Shown: positions 16,653 through 26,514, numbered from the stretch's first letter. The stretch: DNA of 64,000 nt from UBA7239 sp964509075 (GCA_964509075.1 CAZDWC010000002.1:186001-250000), one strand, 5' to 3'. Notes: generated from the letters alone by a model not told the origin. Numbers and translations are program-made.

Positions 16653-17906
16653 TCAGTTCAGCGTGTTGATGCGGCTGCGAATGCCGACCGTACTGGTAAA
16701 AATCTGGCGCAGGCGACGGTCACCCGTTGCTGCCGTTGCTGCGCCACCGTAATAGGTACTGCTGTTGAAGCTGTACTGCTGAGGCTCATCCATCACGCTG
16801 TCTTCGCCACGCACCAGCAGGGAATAGCGCACGGCGCGCACCAGGCTGCTGTCGCGCGCACGGGTCTCCGTGCTGGGCGGTGTCGGTGTTACCGTTACCC
16901 AATCCCAACCGCTCCAGGCTGCAGCATCTACGGCGTTTGCCGTCTGGTAATCATCAACCGCCTGATCGGCATTGGTATCCACACCAAACTCCAGTTGCAG
17001 GTTTTCCACACCTTCCAATAATTCATCACCTGTCGCCTGCCCCGGTGCCTGGCGGTACAAGGCCGGGCGCCCTGCGGCGTTGTTGGCTACAAAATAGTAG
17101 TAAGTCTTGATTTCCCGAACGCCGGATCCCGCGGCAAGAGACTGGCCAGTTATCGGCCCCGTTAGATAAGTGCAGTAATTGTCCGTGCCATTGATGGTGA
17201 CAGAGGTGGCGGTCGCCGAGTCGGCTTGAAAAATCTTGGTGGCCGCGCAATCACTGACGGCAAAATACTCATCTTCGGCAATACCGGCATTGATGTTCAT
17301 CGTGAAAGTTGTAGCGGCACCCACTCCCATGGAAGTGGTAATCACACCAGCGTCTTCCGTCGGATGCACCAGCAACACATCGCTACCGGCCAGCGGATAG
17401 GGTTTGAGCGTGAGACCGTAAGCGCCCAACGAACCGGCATCGTCTGCCACAGCTGAAACATCGTTGAAGCCGTAGACCGCCCACTTGAACTCAGTCGGGG
17501 TTTCAGTGACGGCTCGACTTACCATATTGATGCCCACGGAACCCACCGTGGCACAATCAGTTTCCGGATTGGCTGCATCCGCCTGAAAGTTGTCGGCATT
17601 TTCAGCGCCATCACGAATAAAGCCATCACCGGCAGCACAGCCGTAATCACCGGCATTGCGGATATCAAAGCCAATGAATTCCTGTGCCATGCGACCGTTT
17701 TCCTGGATGCGCGACAGCGACTGTTGCAGGCTGTAGGCCTGCTTGCCAGACAGGAATGCCTGGATCGCACCCCAAGTAAGAAACAGGCCAAGCACAACCG
17801 CAATCATCAACTCGACCAGCGACATGCCCCGCTGGCGCCGGGCAATGGCCACATATGCTGGCGCTGGGAAAACCTTGGTTCTGGCGATCATGGTGTGCAT
17901 TCTCAT
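16653..17906 (-). CDS. pilW: Minor pilin PilW
   Basis: A 417-residue prepilin-like protein. A long basic leader precedes QRG-MSLVELMIAVVLGLFLTWG, with Glu at +5 and then a long hydrophobic helix; the body is PilW-sized. Sequence such as GRMAQEFIGFDIRNAGDYGC is typical of PilW near the end of the N-terminal helix. Its ATG overlaps the pilV stop in an ATGA junction, so translation is coupled. Confidence 0.92.
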   Translation of the reverse strand: MRMHTMIARTKVFPAPAYVAIARRQRGMSLVELMIAVVLGLFLTWGAIQAFLSGKQAYSLQQSLSRIQENGRMAQEFIGFDIRNAGDYGCAAGDGFIRDGAENADNFQADAANPETDCATVGSVGINMVSRAVTETPTEFKWAVYGFNDVSAVADDAGSLGAYGLTLKPYPLAGSDVLLVHPTEDAGVITTSMGVGAATTFTMNINAGIAEDEYFAVSDCAATKIFQADSATATSVTINGTDNYCTYLTGPITGQSLAAGSGVREIKTYYYFVANNAAGRPALYRQAPGQATGDELLEGVENLQLEFGVDTNADQAVDDYQTANAVDAAAWSGWDWVTVTPTPPSTETRARDSSLVRAVRYSLLVRGEDSVMDEPQQYSFNSSTYYGGAATAATGDRRLRQIFTSTVGIRSRINTLN

Positions 17907-18376
17907 ATCTGCGTCTGGATTTCCAACAGTTCCGGAACGGCATCAGCGGCGGCGTTGAAGCGATCCTTCCACTGGATACTGATGGTACAGAGGTTACTGG
18001 AGCAGTCGATCTTGCCTTCGCCATCGGGCAAATTGCCCGCCAATACGGCCTTCCAGGCATCCACATCTTCTTTCACCATACCGGAATTGCTCGCCGGGTC
18101 TCCGCCAAAACTGGTAATGTTGTAACCGTTACCGGAAACGGCGGGGCGATTGAGACGCATGCGGTCAAGGATGTCGTAAGCTGCCAGTGTCGCCTGAGAA
18201 CGCATGTAGGCGCCCTGGTTGTACTGCACTGCCTTCACCTGCAGGGCTGCAAGCCCCATCAGGCCCACCGACAACACAAAAAAAGCGATCAGCACTTCCA
18301 GCATGGCCACGCCCTGCTGTTTCTGTCTAACACTCGCAACACGCTTCACAAACCGAAAATCGTTTACTGACATCAT
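17903..18376 (-). CDS. pilV: Minor pilin PilV
   Basis: A 157-residue prepilin-like protein. The cleavage site QQG-VAMLEVLIAFFVLSVGLMGLAALQ is the PilV signature, with Glu at +5. The ATG at 18376 (or the adjacent one at 18373) is chosen because GAGG lies nine bases before it; the longer GTG frame would overlap fimU. It lies 10 bases after the fimU stop and overlaps pilW by four bases. Confidence 0.9.
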   Translation of the reverse strand: MMSVNDFRFVKRVASVRQKQQGVAMLEVLIAFFVLSVGLMGLAALQVKAVQYNQGAYMRSQATLAAYDILDRMRLNRPAVSGNGYNITSFGGDPASNSGMVKEDVDAWKAVLAGNLPDGEGKIDCSSNLCTISIQWKDRFNAAADAVPELLEIQTQI

Positions 18377-18386
18377 TCCGGCATCC

Positions 18387-18911
18387 TCACGAACAATCGA
18401 CTTCACTGACACTGCTGCGCCCCGCCACCCCGACAGCTATCTCCCGGTATTTGCTTGGGGCCTCGCAGCTCTCAGGCTGCACTTGAAACGTCACGGCAGC
18501 GCTCAACATGCCTCGCGAGGTGTACTGCACCGGCGATGCTCCTACCGTCAAAGACACGCTGACTGCACTGACAGCATTGCCAACCTGCAACACCGTCTTG
18601 GTGCCCGCTGTCGGTTCAAAATACATGATCCAACCGTCGTGCCAGGCGGTTGCCGTGCAATCAGTCCCTGACGTCGATGGACACAAGTACACCGGCACTG
18701 CACGCCTGATGGCCTCAGCCCGTGCGTTATCGAGGGCAGACACCAGATTGCCTGCTACGGTAGCAACGCGGTTGCGGCGAATGGAATCCTGAAAAGATGG
18801 CACCGCCACAGCAAGTAAAATAGCTGCAATGGCAATGGTCACCATTAATTCGATCAAGGTAAAACCCTGCTGGCTGTATGTGTTGCGCTGGTTGAACACA
18901 GTAGCTCTCAC
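18387..18911 (-). CDS. fimU: Minor pseudopilin FimU (GspH family)
   Basis: A pseudopilin of about 174 residues with SQQG-FTLIELMVTIAIAAILLAVAVPSFQ, a textbook prepilin peptidase site and helix, then the GspH-like domain containing LDNARAEAIRRAVPVYLCPS. The start is uncertain. The open frame reaches to the ispH stop, but the leader becomes implausibly long; GTG codons at 18911 and 18899 give leaders of normal size, and no ATG is available. It heads the minor-pilin operon directly downstream of ispH on the same strand, as fimU heads it in related bacteria. Confidence 0.85.
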   Translation of the reverse strand: MRATVFNQRNTYSQQGFTLIELMVTIAIAAILLAVAVPSFQDSIRRNRVATVAGNLVSALDNARAEAIRRAVPVYLCPSTSGTDCTATAWHDGWIMYFEPTAGTKTVLQVGNAVSAVSVSLTVGASPVQYTSRGMLSAAVTFQVQPESCEAPSKYREIAVGVAGRSSVSEVDCS

Positions 18912-19040
18912 TCTTTTTCCCAGAATCAAACTTATAGGCAGCCTGCGGGCATCGCCACCCGCAACCGATAAACGGGCCAGCCCCCCACCCCAACGGAAAA
19001 ACACTTTGAATTGCTTCACATTTTTAGCGAGACACAGCAC

Positions 19041-19973
19041 TCAGCGCAGCTCCTTGGGCATGCTGAAATGGATGGTTTCGACGGTGCCCGGCAGCTCCAG
19101 CGGTGCCTCGGCTCCCAGCGCCTGCAGACGCTTCACCACATCCAGCACAAGGTTCTCCGGCGCTGAAGCGCCGGCGGTAATACCCACCGCTCGTTTGCCG
19201 GCGAGCCAGACCGGGCTGATGTTTTCAGCGGAATCAATCAGATAGCTTTCCGCGCCAATGCGCTCGGCCAGCTCGCGCAGGCGGTTGGAGTTGGAGCTGT
19301 TGGGCGAACCGACCACCAGCACCAGATCACACTCCAGAGCCAATTGTTTAACCGCATCCTGCCGGTTCTGAGTGGCGTAGCAGATATCATCGGTGCGCGG
19401 GCCGCGTATCTCCGGAAAGCGCGCCCGCAATGCCTCGATGACCTTGCGGGTGTCATCCATGCTCAGCGTGGTCTGGGTCACGAAAGCCACTTTCTGCGGA
19501 TCACGGATCGTCAGCGCTGCGACATCGGCCTCGTTTTCCACCAGATGGATAATGCCGCCATGGGTGTTGTCGTACTGACCCATGGTACCTTCCACTTCCG
19601 GGTGGCCGGCGTGACCGATAAGAATGCAATCAATGCCCTCGCGTCCGTAGCGCAATACTTCCATATGCACCTTGGTCACCAACGGACAAGTGGCGTCAAA
19701 CACTCGCAGGCCGCGGCGCTTTGCCTCATCCTGCACGGCACGCGACACGCCGTGTGCACTGAAAATCACAATGCAGTTGTCAGGCACTTCATCGAGTTCG
19801 TCGACAAATACGGCACCGCGATTGCGCAGGCTGTCTACTACATAGCGGTTATGCACCACTTCGTGGCGCACATGGATAGGCGCACCGAAGACATCCAGCG
19901 CACGGCTGACAATTTCTATGGCGCGATCAACACCGGCACAAAAACCGCGCGGGTTTGCGAGTTTGATCAACAT
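19041..19973 (-). CDS. ispH: 4-hydroxy-3-methylbut-2-enyl diphosphate reductase IspH
   Basis: A 310-residue cytoplasmic iron-sulfur enzyme catalysing the last step of the MEP isoprenoid pathway (HMBPP to IPP and DMAPP). The first cluster cysteine is in NPRGFCAGVDRAI, the second in DATCPLVTKVH and the third in DDICYATQNRQDA. The motif VGSPNSSNSNRL binds the diphosphate. Its start overlaps the fkpB stop by seven bases. The length is normal for the family. Confidence 0.97.
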   Translation of the reverse strand: MLIKLANPRGFCAGVDRAIEIVSRALDVFGAPIHVRHEVVHNRYVVDSLRNRGAVFVDELDEVPDNCIVIFSAHGVSRAVQDEAKRRGLRVFDATCPLVTKVHMEVLRYGREGIDCILIGHAGHPEVEGTMGQYDNTHGGIIHLVENEADVAALTIRDPQKVAFVTQTTLSMDDTRKVIEALRARFPEIRGPRTDDICYATQNRQDAVKQLALECDLVLVVGSPNSSNSNRLRELAERIGAESYLIDSAENISPVWLAGKRAVGITAGASAPENLVLDVVKRLQALGAEAPLELPGTVETIHFSMPKELR

Positions 19974-20419
19974 GACTGCACCTCAACCGGTTCAACGGCA
20001 ACGATTTTCACCGCAAAGACAATATCGCGACCCGCCAGCGGATGATTGAAATCCACCTCCACCATGTCGCCCATCAGACGGTGAATCACGCCCGGCAACT
20101 CGCCACCTTCCGCAGCTGCAAAAGACACCACCAGACCGGGGGCGAGCGCGATGTCATCTGCAAAGCGCGCGCGCGGTACACGCTTGAGATTTTCTTCCCG
20201 GCGCAAACCAAAGGCATCGGCAGCGCCGACAGTGAAAGTTCCGGCATCACCACCGCGCAAACCGCGCAGTGCATGTTCGAAAGCCGGCAACAAACTGCCA
20301 TCACCGAACACAAACCGCGCCGGCGTTTTTTCGAAATTGCTGTCAATAACACGGCCATCATCCAATGACAGCGAAAAATGCAGGGTAACGCGCGTATTTT
20401 CTGCAACCGCAATACTCAT
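19967..20419 (-). CDS. fkpB: FKBP-type peptidyl-prolyl cis-trans isomerase FkpB (SlpA-like)
   Basis: A 150-residue FKBP with the SlpA-type inserted domain. It starts VTLHFSLSLDDGRVIDSNFEKTPARFVFGDGSLLPAFEHAL and continues with AFGLRREENLKRVPRARF and FNHPLAGRDIVFAVKIV. It catalyses proline isomerisation or acts as a chaperone in the cytoplasm. It overlaps both neighbours, with an ATGA junction to lspA and seven bases with ispH, so the cluster is one translationally coupled operon, as in many proteobacteria. Confidence 0.94.
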   Translation of the reverse strand: MSIAVAENTRVTLHFSLSLDDGRVIDSNFEKTPARFVFGDGSLLPAFEHALRGLRGGDAGTFTVGAADAFGLRREENLKRVPRARFADDIALAPGLVVSFAAAEGGELPGVIHRLMGDMVEVDFNHPLAGRDIVFAVKIVAVEPVEVQSC

Positions 20420-20922
20420 GTCTGCTCACCTTTTTTGCCTTCACGCCAGGCATCCAGCAACAACAGACCAGCACCTGCTGTTATCGCGGAATCGGCAATA
20501 TTGAATGCAGGCCAGTGATAACTGCCGTAGTAGACATCAATAAAATCGACCACGTAGCCCAGCAGCAAACGGTCATGCAGGTTGCCCAGCGCACCGCCGA
20601 TCAGCAAGGCAATCGCCGCTGCCAGCCAGGCCTGCCCTGCCGGCAGCCGCAGCAACCATACCGCCAGCCCGGCGCTGACGCCGAAAGCAATCAGCGCAAA
20701 CAACCAGCGTTGCCAGCCGCTTTCTGATGCCAGGAAACTGAAGGCCGCGCCGTAGTTGTGCGCGAGTGTCAGATTGAAACCAGGGCAAATCGCCAACACT
20801 TCGCGATACGCGAAATGCGCAGACACCAGGTGCTTGGTCCACAAGTCCAGCGCAATCACCAGAACGGAAAGCAACAGCCAGCGAGCATTTTTTACGGAAA
20901 CCGTTTTCACAGGAACAGCCAC
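20416..20922 (-). CDS. lspA: Lipoprotein signal peptidase (signal peptidase II)
   Basis: A 168-residue inner-membrane aspartyl protease that removes signal peptides from prolipoproteins after Lgt acylation. Four hydrophobic helices are visible. The catalytic aspartates lie in the family motifs GALGNLHDRLLLGYVVDFID and FNIADSAITAG. It is the target of globomycin in other bacteria. It starts nine bases after the ileS stop. Lnt, a later enzyme of the same pathway, is also encoded in this window (59038-60543). Confidence 0.96.
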   Translation of the reverse strand: MAVPVKTVSVKNARWLLLSVLVIALDLWTKHLVSAHFAYREVLAICPGFNLTLAHNYGAAFSFLASESGWQRWLFALIAFGVSAGLAVWLLRLPAGQAWLAAAIALLIGGALGNLHDRLLLGYVVDFIDVYYGSYHWPAFNIADSAITAGAGLLLLDAWREGKKGEQT

Positions 20923-20931
20923 AACAAGACC

Positions 20932-23751
20932 TCAGGCAAAGCGACGCTGTTCACCGGCGCCATTCACATTGCTGACACAGCGCCCGCACAACTCCGGATC
21001 ATCGGCATGGCTGCCGACATCTTCACGGTAGTGCCAGCAGCGCACGCACTTGCCGTGCTGCGACACCTGCACCGCGACACGCAAGCCTTCCACCTCCGTC
21101 ACTTCGCCTTGATCAGCGAGTGGCGCCAGCTCTGCAGAAGAAGTGATCAAGACAAAGCGCAATTCGTCTCCCAGCACACCCAGTGCAGCACGCAAAGACT
21201 CGTCACAATACAGTGTGACCTGCGCCTGCAGCGAAGCACCCAGCCTGCCGGCAGCACGCTCGACTTCCAGCAGTTTGTTCACCGCTGTTTTCACGGCAAA
21301 AATACGTTGCCAGTCGCTCTCGGCAATCGCATCGACAGTTGCAGGCTGCGGCAGTGCATACCATTCCTGCGTGAAGACAGTGTCACCGCGCTGGCCGGGA
21401 ATCGCCTGCCAGAGTTCATCCGCCGTGAAACTGAGAATGGGTGCCAACCAGCGCGTCATCGCCTCAATAATGTGATAGAGCGCAGTCTGGCACGAACGGC
21501 GACCGAGGGAATCCGCCTGCATGGTGTACTGGCGATCCTTGATGATATCCAGATAGATACCGCCAAGATCCACCGCGCAAAAATTATGGATTTTCTGGTA
21601 GATCGAATGAAACTGATAACCGTCATATGCCGTTTGCAATTCGCGTTGCAGGCCAGCTGCGCGCGCGACAGCCCAGCGATCCAGCGCCAGCATCTGATCA
21701 ACCGGCACCGCATGCACTGCCGGATCAAAACCACTGAGATTCGACAACAGGAAGCGCGCCGTGTTGCGGATGCGGCGATAGGAATCGGCCGTACGCTTGA
21801 GAATTTCGTCGGACACCGTCATCTCGCCGGAGAAGTCGGTTGCCGCTACCCACAAGCGCAGGATATCTGCACCGAGCTCATTGACCACTTTCTGCGGCGA
21901 CACCACATTGCCGAGCGACTTCGACATCTTGCGACCGTCGGCATCCACGGTAAAACCGTGCGTGAGTACCGCCTTGTACGGCGCCGTGCCGTTCATCGCC
22001 AATGCAGCTTTCAATGAAGACTGGAACCAGCCGCGATGCTGGTCGGAACCTTCCAGATACAGATCCGCCGGGTAACGCAGCGATGCGCGGCGCTCCAGTA
22101 CCGCGAGATGCGTGACACCGGAATCAAACCATACATCCAGTGTGTCGGTCACTTTCTGGTAGTGCTCTGCTTCGTCACCCAGCAACTCGACAGCATCCAG
22201 ATCAAACCACGCATCCATGCCATCTTTTTCAACGCGTTGCGCCACCTGTTCAATCAGTTCCTGCGTGCGTGGATGCAGCAACTGCGTTTCGCGATGCACG
22301 AACAGCGCAATCGGCACGCCCCAGGTGCGCTGGCGCGAAATGCACCAGTCCGGGCTCTGGTTCAACATGGCTTCGATGCGCGCCTGGCCCCAGCCGGGAA
22401 TCCACTGCACGTTTTTCACGGCATCCAGCGCCAGTTGCTGCAAACCGTTTTCGCTCATGCTGATGAACCACTGCGGGGTGGCACGGAAAATCAGCGGCGT
22501 CTTGGTGCGCCAGCAGTGCGGGAAACTGTGTGTGAACTGTTTCGCCAGAATCAGTGCATGATTTTCCTGCAACAGATCAATCACTTTCTGGTCGACCTTG
22601 TAGACATGATCGCCGGCAAAGATTTCGGTGCTGGCGCGATACACGCCGTGTTCATCGACAATATTGAGTGTGCCAATGCCGTATTTCTGGCCGACGACAA
22701 AGTCATCCATGCCGTGATCCGGCGCCGTGTGTACGGCACCGGTACCGGCATCCAGCGTGACATGCTCACCCACCAGCACCGGCACCTGCCGCGCATAAAA
22801 CGGGTGTTGCAACAATTTGTGTTCCAGCGCCGCGCCTTTGCAAGTGCCGACAATCTCGTGTTCGCTCACACCATAACGCGCCAGTGCATCTTCCACGCGC
22901 GCCTGCGCCAATACCAGACGCTCCGGGCCTGCACCCAGATTCACCTGCACCAGCACGTAATCGATATCCGGGCCCAGACTCACCGCCTGGTTGGCGGGCA
23001 GTGTCCACGGCGTGGTTGTCCAGATCACCACGGAAACCTTGCCTTCGCCGCGCACATTGCCGAAAGCTGCGAGAAAACCCTGTTGATCAACTGCAGCAAA
23101 ACGCACGTCCAGCGCCGTTGAAACTTTATCCTGATATTCAACTTCTGCTTCTGCCAGCGCAGAGGCGCCCACCACACTCCAGTACACCGGTTTGAAACCG
23201 CGCACCAGATGACCGTTGGCAGCGATGCGCCCCAACGCACGAATGATGTCCGCTTCGAATTGCGGCGCCATGGTCAGGTATGGATTTTGCCAATCTCCCA
23301 ACACACCCAGACGGATGAAATCCTGCTTCTGGCCGTTGACCTGTGCCTGCGCGTATTCACGGCATTTGCCGCGAAAGCTTTTGTGATCGAGCTTGTCACC
23401 CGCCTTGCCGTGTTTTTTCTCGACATTGTGTTCAATCGGCAAGCCGTGGCAGTCCCAGCCCGGCACATAAGGGGCATCAAAACCGCTCAGGGTTTTCGCT
23501 TTGACGATGATGTCTTTCAGGATCTTGTTGACCGAGTGACCGATGTGGATATCGCCGTTCGCATACGGCGGGCCATCATGCAGGATAAATTGTTCACGAC
23601 CTGCGCGTGCCACACGGATTTTTTCGTACAGCTTGTCCTGCTGCCACGCCGCCAGCATTGCTGGCTCACGCTGCGCCAGATTGGCCTTCATCGCAAAATC
23701 CGTTTGCGGCAGGTTCAGTGTGTGCTTGTAGTCTTTTTTTACGTCAGTCAT
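20932..23751 (-). CDS. ileS: Isoleucyl-tRNA synthetase
   Basis: A 939-residue class I aminoacyl-tRNA synthetase. The HIGH motif is at residues 69-72 within GPPYANGDIHIGHSVNKIL, and KMSKSLGNVVSPQ is the second ATP-binding signature. The CP1 editing domain lies between them. The C-terminal zinc finger is complete: CVRCWHYREDVG and LCGRCVSNV. The start at 23751 is the ATG of MTDVKKDYKHTLNLPQTDF, matching the family; the longer frame is rejected. It is 16 bases downstream of ribF. Confidence 0.98.
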   Translation of the reverse strand: MTDVKKDYKHTLNLPQTDFAMKANLAQREPAMLAAWQQDKLYEKIRVARAGREQFILHDGPPYANGDIHIGHSVNKILKDIIVKAKTLSGFDAPYVPGWDCHGLPIEHNVEKKHGKAGDKLDHKSFRGKCREYAQAQVNGQKQDFIRLGVLGDWQNPYLTMAPQFEADIIRALGRIAANGHLVRGFKPVYWSVVGASALAEAEVEYQDKVSTALDVRFAAVDQQGFLAAFGNVRGEGKVSVVIWTTTPWTLPANQAVSLGPDIDYVLVQVNLGAGPERLVLAQARVEDALARYGVSEHEIVGTCKGAALEHKLLQHPFYARQVPVLVGEHVTLDAGTGAVHTAPDHGMDDFVVGQKYGIGTLNIVDEHGVYRASTEIFAGDHVYKVDQKVIDLLQENHALILAKQFTHSFPHCWRTKTPLIFRATPQWFISMSENGLQQLALDAVKNVQWIPGWGQARIEAMLNQSPDWCISRQRTWGVPIALFVHRETQLLHPRTQELIEQVAQRVEKDGMDAWFDLDAVELLGDEAEHYQKVTDTLDVWFDSGVTHLAVLERRASLRYPADLYLEGSDQHRGWFQSSLKAALAMNGTAPYKAVLTHGFTVDADGRKMSKSLGNVVSPQKVVNELGADILRLWVAATDFSGEMTVSDEILKRTADSYRRIRNTARFLLSNLSGFDPAVHAVPVDQMLALDRWAVARAAGLQRELQTAYDGYQFHSIYQKIHNFCAVDLGGIYLDIIKDRQYTMQADSLGRRSCQTALYHIIEAMTRWLAPILSFTADELWQAIPGQRGDTVFTQEWYALPQPATVDAIAESDWQRIFAVKTAVNKLLEVERAAGRLGASLQAQVTLYCDESLRAALGVLGDELRFVLITSSAELAPLADQGEVTEVEGLRVAVQVSQHGKCVRCWHYREDVGSHADDPELCGRCVSNVNGAGEQRRFA

Positions 23752-23767
23752 TACTGGCTCTCGAATC

Positions 23768-24706
23768 TCATACGCTGAAAAAGTCTTTTGCCTGATCAAT
23801 ATCGCGATAAATCTGTGTTTTCAATACATCAAAGGATGCAAACTTCTGTTCTTCGCGCAGCTTCTTCACAAACTGCACTTCCATTTCCCGTCCGTAACAA
23901 TGGCCGCTGAAATCGAACAAGTGTACTTCCAGCACCGGTTTGCTTTCACCGCCCACCGTGGGGCGTACACCAACATTGGCAACGCCGTTATAACCAGCTG
24001 TCTCGCCAGGAAAATGTGCGCGCACGGCAAAAACGCCATTCAGCGGCGAGCGGTAGCGGCGCAGCTTCACGTTGGCCGTGGGCACGCCAATCGTGCGACC
24101 CAGCTGTTGGCCATACACGACATGACCGCGAATGGTATACGGGTGGCCCAGTAAACGCTCGGCTTCGGCAAAATGCTCCGACTCCAGCGCGCGGCGAATG
24201 CGCGTGCTGCTGATGCGTTCGCCGCCATCCAGCACGGTGCAAGTGTCGTACACGCTGAAACCGTGCTGCACACCAGCCTGTTGCAACAGCGCGAAATCGC
24301 CGGCGCGGTCGCAGCCAAAGCGAAAATCATCGCCCACCACCAGACTTTTTACGCCCAGACCCTGAACCAGGACCTGTTCGATAAAAGCCTGCGCCGACAA
24401 GTTGCGCAAACGGCTGTTGAATTGCAGGCAGAAAACACGATCCACACCGAGTGCTGCCAGCGCACGAATCTTGTCGCGCAAACGCATCAGTCTGGCGGGC
24501 GCTTTCTCACCCGCAAAATATTCGTAAGGTTGCGGCTCGAACACCATCACCACCGAAGGCAGGCACAAGGCGCGCGCCTGCTCCAGCAGCTGGCCGATGA
24601 TGGCGCGGTGTCCGCGGTGTACGCCGTCAAACGAGCCAATGGTGGCCACGCAACCGCGATGCGCGTCGCGCAGGTTGTGCAATCCACGTATAAAGGTAAA
24701 GGCCAT
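23768..24706 (-). CDS. ribF: Bifunctional riboflavin kinase/FAD synthetase RibF
   Basis: A 312-residue enzyme that makes FMN and FAD from riboflavin. The N-terminal adenylyltransferase domain has ATIGSFDGVHRGHRAII (HxGH-like) and SSTRIRRALESEHFAEAERLLG; the C-terminal flavokinase domain has IGVPTANVKL and YNGVANVGVRPTVGG. Two close ATGs (24718 and 24706) are possible; the latter best matches family N-termini and gives the usual length. It precedes ileS, as in Pseudomonas. Confidence 0.96.
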   Translation of the reverse strand: MAFTFIRGLHNLRDAHRGCVATIGSFDGVHRGHRAIIGQLLEQARALCLPSVVMVFEPQPYEYFAGEKAPARLMRLRDKIRALAALGVDRVFCLQFNSRLRNLSAQAFIEQVLVQGLGVKSLVVGDDFRFGCDRAGDFALLQQAGVQHGFSVYDTCTVLDGGERISSTRIRRALESEHFAEAERLLGHPYTIRGHVVYGQQLGRTIGVPTANVKLRRYRSPLNGVFAVRAHFPGETAGYNGVANVGVRPTVGGESKPVLEVHLFDFSGHCYGREMEVQFVKKLREEQKFASFDVLKTQIYRDIDQAKDFFSV

Positions 24707-24758
24707 GCCGGGGCTCATCAGATGCCGGTTCGGGGTGCAGCCGGCGATTATCCCTGTT

Positions 24759-26351
24759 TCACGCTTGCAAGCGCAAATGGCGCGGGCGCATGCCGGTCGC
24801 CAGTAACACGGCAAAATAACTCGCCAGACCCGCCGCACACATCACCGCCAGATACACCACACGCCATTCCCAGCTGTAGACAGACCAGTCCGGCCACTGC
24901 TGCAACAGCGCCAGCAACACCAGTACCATGCTGCAATTCGCGGCCAGCGCCTGCCACACAAACCGCCCCCAGCCGCGCGAATAACGGTAGATGCCCTGTT
25001 GGCGCAGAGCCCGAAACAACAGACCGGAGTTGATGTAAGCCGCCAGCGCCGTGGCCAGCGCCAGACCGAGATGCCCCATGCCCAGCGTCTGGTGAAACAC
25101 AATCATGAAACTGACATTCATGATCTGCGCGGCCACCACGGAAATCACCGCAATGCGCACCGGGGTTTTCATGTCCTGCCGTGAATAGAAGCCGGGCGCG
25201 AGAATCTTGATCATCATGAAACCAATCAGCCCGACGCCGTAGGCGCGCATGGCCCATGCCGACATCATGATGTCATGGGCCGTGGTCTGCCCGTGCTGGA
25301 ACAAGGTGCTGAGTATGGGCGTGGCCAGCACGATCAAGGCCAGCGCCGCTGGCAGGCCGATCAGCAAATTGAGGCGGATGGCCCAATCCAGCGTCGCAGA
25401 AAACTCCTTTGGCGATTCGGCAATGTGGCTGCGCGACAAGCTGGGCAAAATGACGGTGGCAATCGCGACACCGAAAATACCCAGCGGCAACTCCGATACA
25501 CGCTCGGAGTAGTACAGCCAGGCCACGCTGCCGGTGGGCAGAAACGAGGCGAGAATAGAATCCATCATCAGGTTGATCTGACTGACCGACACGCCGAACA
25601 GCGCCGGCACCATCAGCTTCAGAATGCGCTGCACACCTTCATGGCGCCATTTCCAGCGCGGCACCGGCAGCAGATGAATTTTTCGCATGGACGGCAACTG
25701 GAACACCAGCTGCACGACACCGGAAATCAGCACCCCCCAGGCCATGGCAAACACCGGCTGCTCAAACCAGGGCGTCGCCACCGTCGCCGCCAGAATGAGT
25801 GTCACGTTCATCAGGATGGGCGTGGCCGCAGCGGCAGCAAAACGGTCATAGGTGTTGAGCACCGAGCTGGCAAAACCGGTCATGGTGATCAGGAACAGGT
25901 AGGGAAAGGTAATGCGCAACATCTCGCTGGTAAGACCGAAGCGCTCGGGATCGTGCAACCAGAAACCAGGAGCAAACAACACGGTAAACCACGGCGAAGC
26001 CAGTACCACCAGAGCACTGACCGCCAGCGAGGTTCCGCCCAGCACACCGGCGACATGATCGACCAGATCACGCACGGCCACTTTGTCGCCGCGTGCGCGG
26101 TACTCCGCCAGCACCGGCACGAAAGCCTGCTGGAAAGCCCCTTCGGCAAACAGGCGGCGCAGGAATTGCGGAATGCGGAAAGCGAGGAAGAAGGCGTCAG
26201 CACCCGGCGTATGACCGGCGCCGATGGCATTGGCGAGCACGATGTCGCGCACCATGCCCAGCACACGCGAAATCTGCGTCATGAAGCTGACCATGGCGCT
26301 GGAACGCAGCAAATGCCCGGTACTGGCTGGTTTGGCAGTGCCTGTTGTCAC
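24759..26351 (-). CDS. murJ: Lipid II flippase MurJ
   Basis: A 530-residue polytopic MOP-superfamily membrane protein that moves lipid II across the inner membrane for peptidoglycan synthesis. It has the family N-terminus SFMTQISRVLGMVRDIVLAN and FFLAFRIPQFLRRLFAEGAFQQAFVPVL, and about 14 hydrophobic segments. The GTG at 26351 is chosen because it places the first helix as in the family and follows a GGG-rich stretch; an ATG at 26408 would add 19 residues. It is divergent from rpsT and is followed by ribF. Confidence 0.94.
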   Translation of the reverse strand: MTTGTAKPASTGHLLRSSAMVSFMTQISRVLGMVRDIVLANAIGAGHTPGADAFFLAFRIPQFLRRLFAEGAFQQAFVPVLAEYRARGDKVAVRDLVDHVAGVLGGTSLAVSALVVLASPWFTVLFAPGFWLHDPERFGLTSEMLRITFPYLFLITMTGFASSVLNTYDRFAAAAATPILMNVTLILAATVATPWFEQPVFAMAWGVLISGVVQLVFQLPSMRKIHLLPVPRWKWRHEGVQRILKLMVPALFGVSVSQINLMMDSILASFLPTGSVAWLYYSERVSELPLGIFGVAIATVILPSLSRSHIAESPKEFSATLDWAIRLNLLIGLPAALALIVLATPILSTLFQHGQTTAHDIMMSAWAMRAYGVGLIGFMMIKILAPGFYSRQDMKTPVRIAVISVVAAQIMNVSFMIVFHQTLGMGHLGLALATALAAYINSGLLFRALRQQGIYRYSRGWGRFVWQALAANCSMVLVLLALLQQWPDWSVYSWEWRVVYLAVMCAAGLASYFAVLLATGMRPRHLRLQA

Positions 26352-26438
26352 GTGTTTCCCACCCGGACAGGGAAGCGAATCAAGCGCGCGAGTGTAACGG
26401 CGCCCCATGGCGAATACCAGCAAACAGCCATTTTTTAC

Positions 26439-26467
26439 TTGACAGCGGAGAGATCTGTCGGCATATT
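26439..26467 (+). promoter_or_regulatory. Probable sigma-70 promoter of rpsT
   Basis: A perfect -35 hexamer, TTGACA (26439-26444), is followed after 17 bases by CATATT (26462-26467), a 4/6 match to TATAAT. It lies about 48 bases before the rpsT GTG. The -35 also forms one arm of a short inverted repeat, GACAG/CTGTC. Confidence 0.65.
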
Positions 26468-26514
26468 TCGCCGTCCAGAATTCCGGTCTACCCACTTTTT
26501 GCCGAGGTTTTAAC

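Noticed and set aside
20758..23121. Two long plus-strand open frames opposite lspA and ileS
   Set aside because: lspA and ileS are intact on the other strand, and these frames show no recognisable protein.
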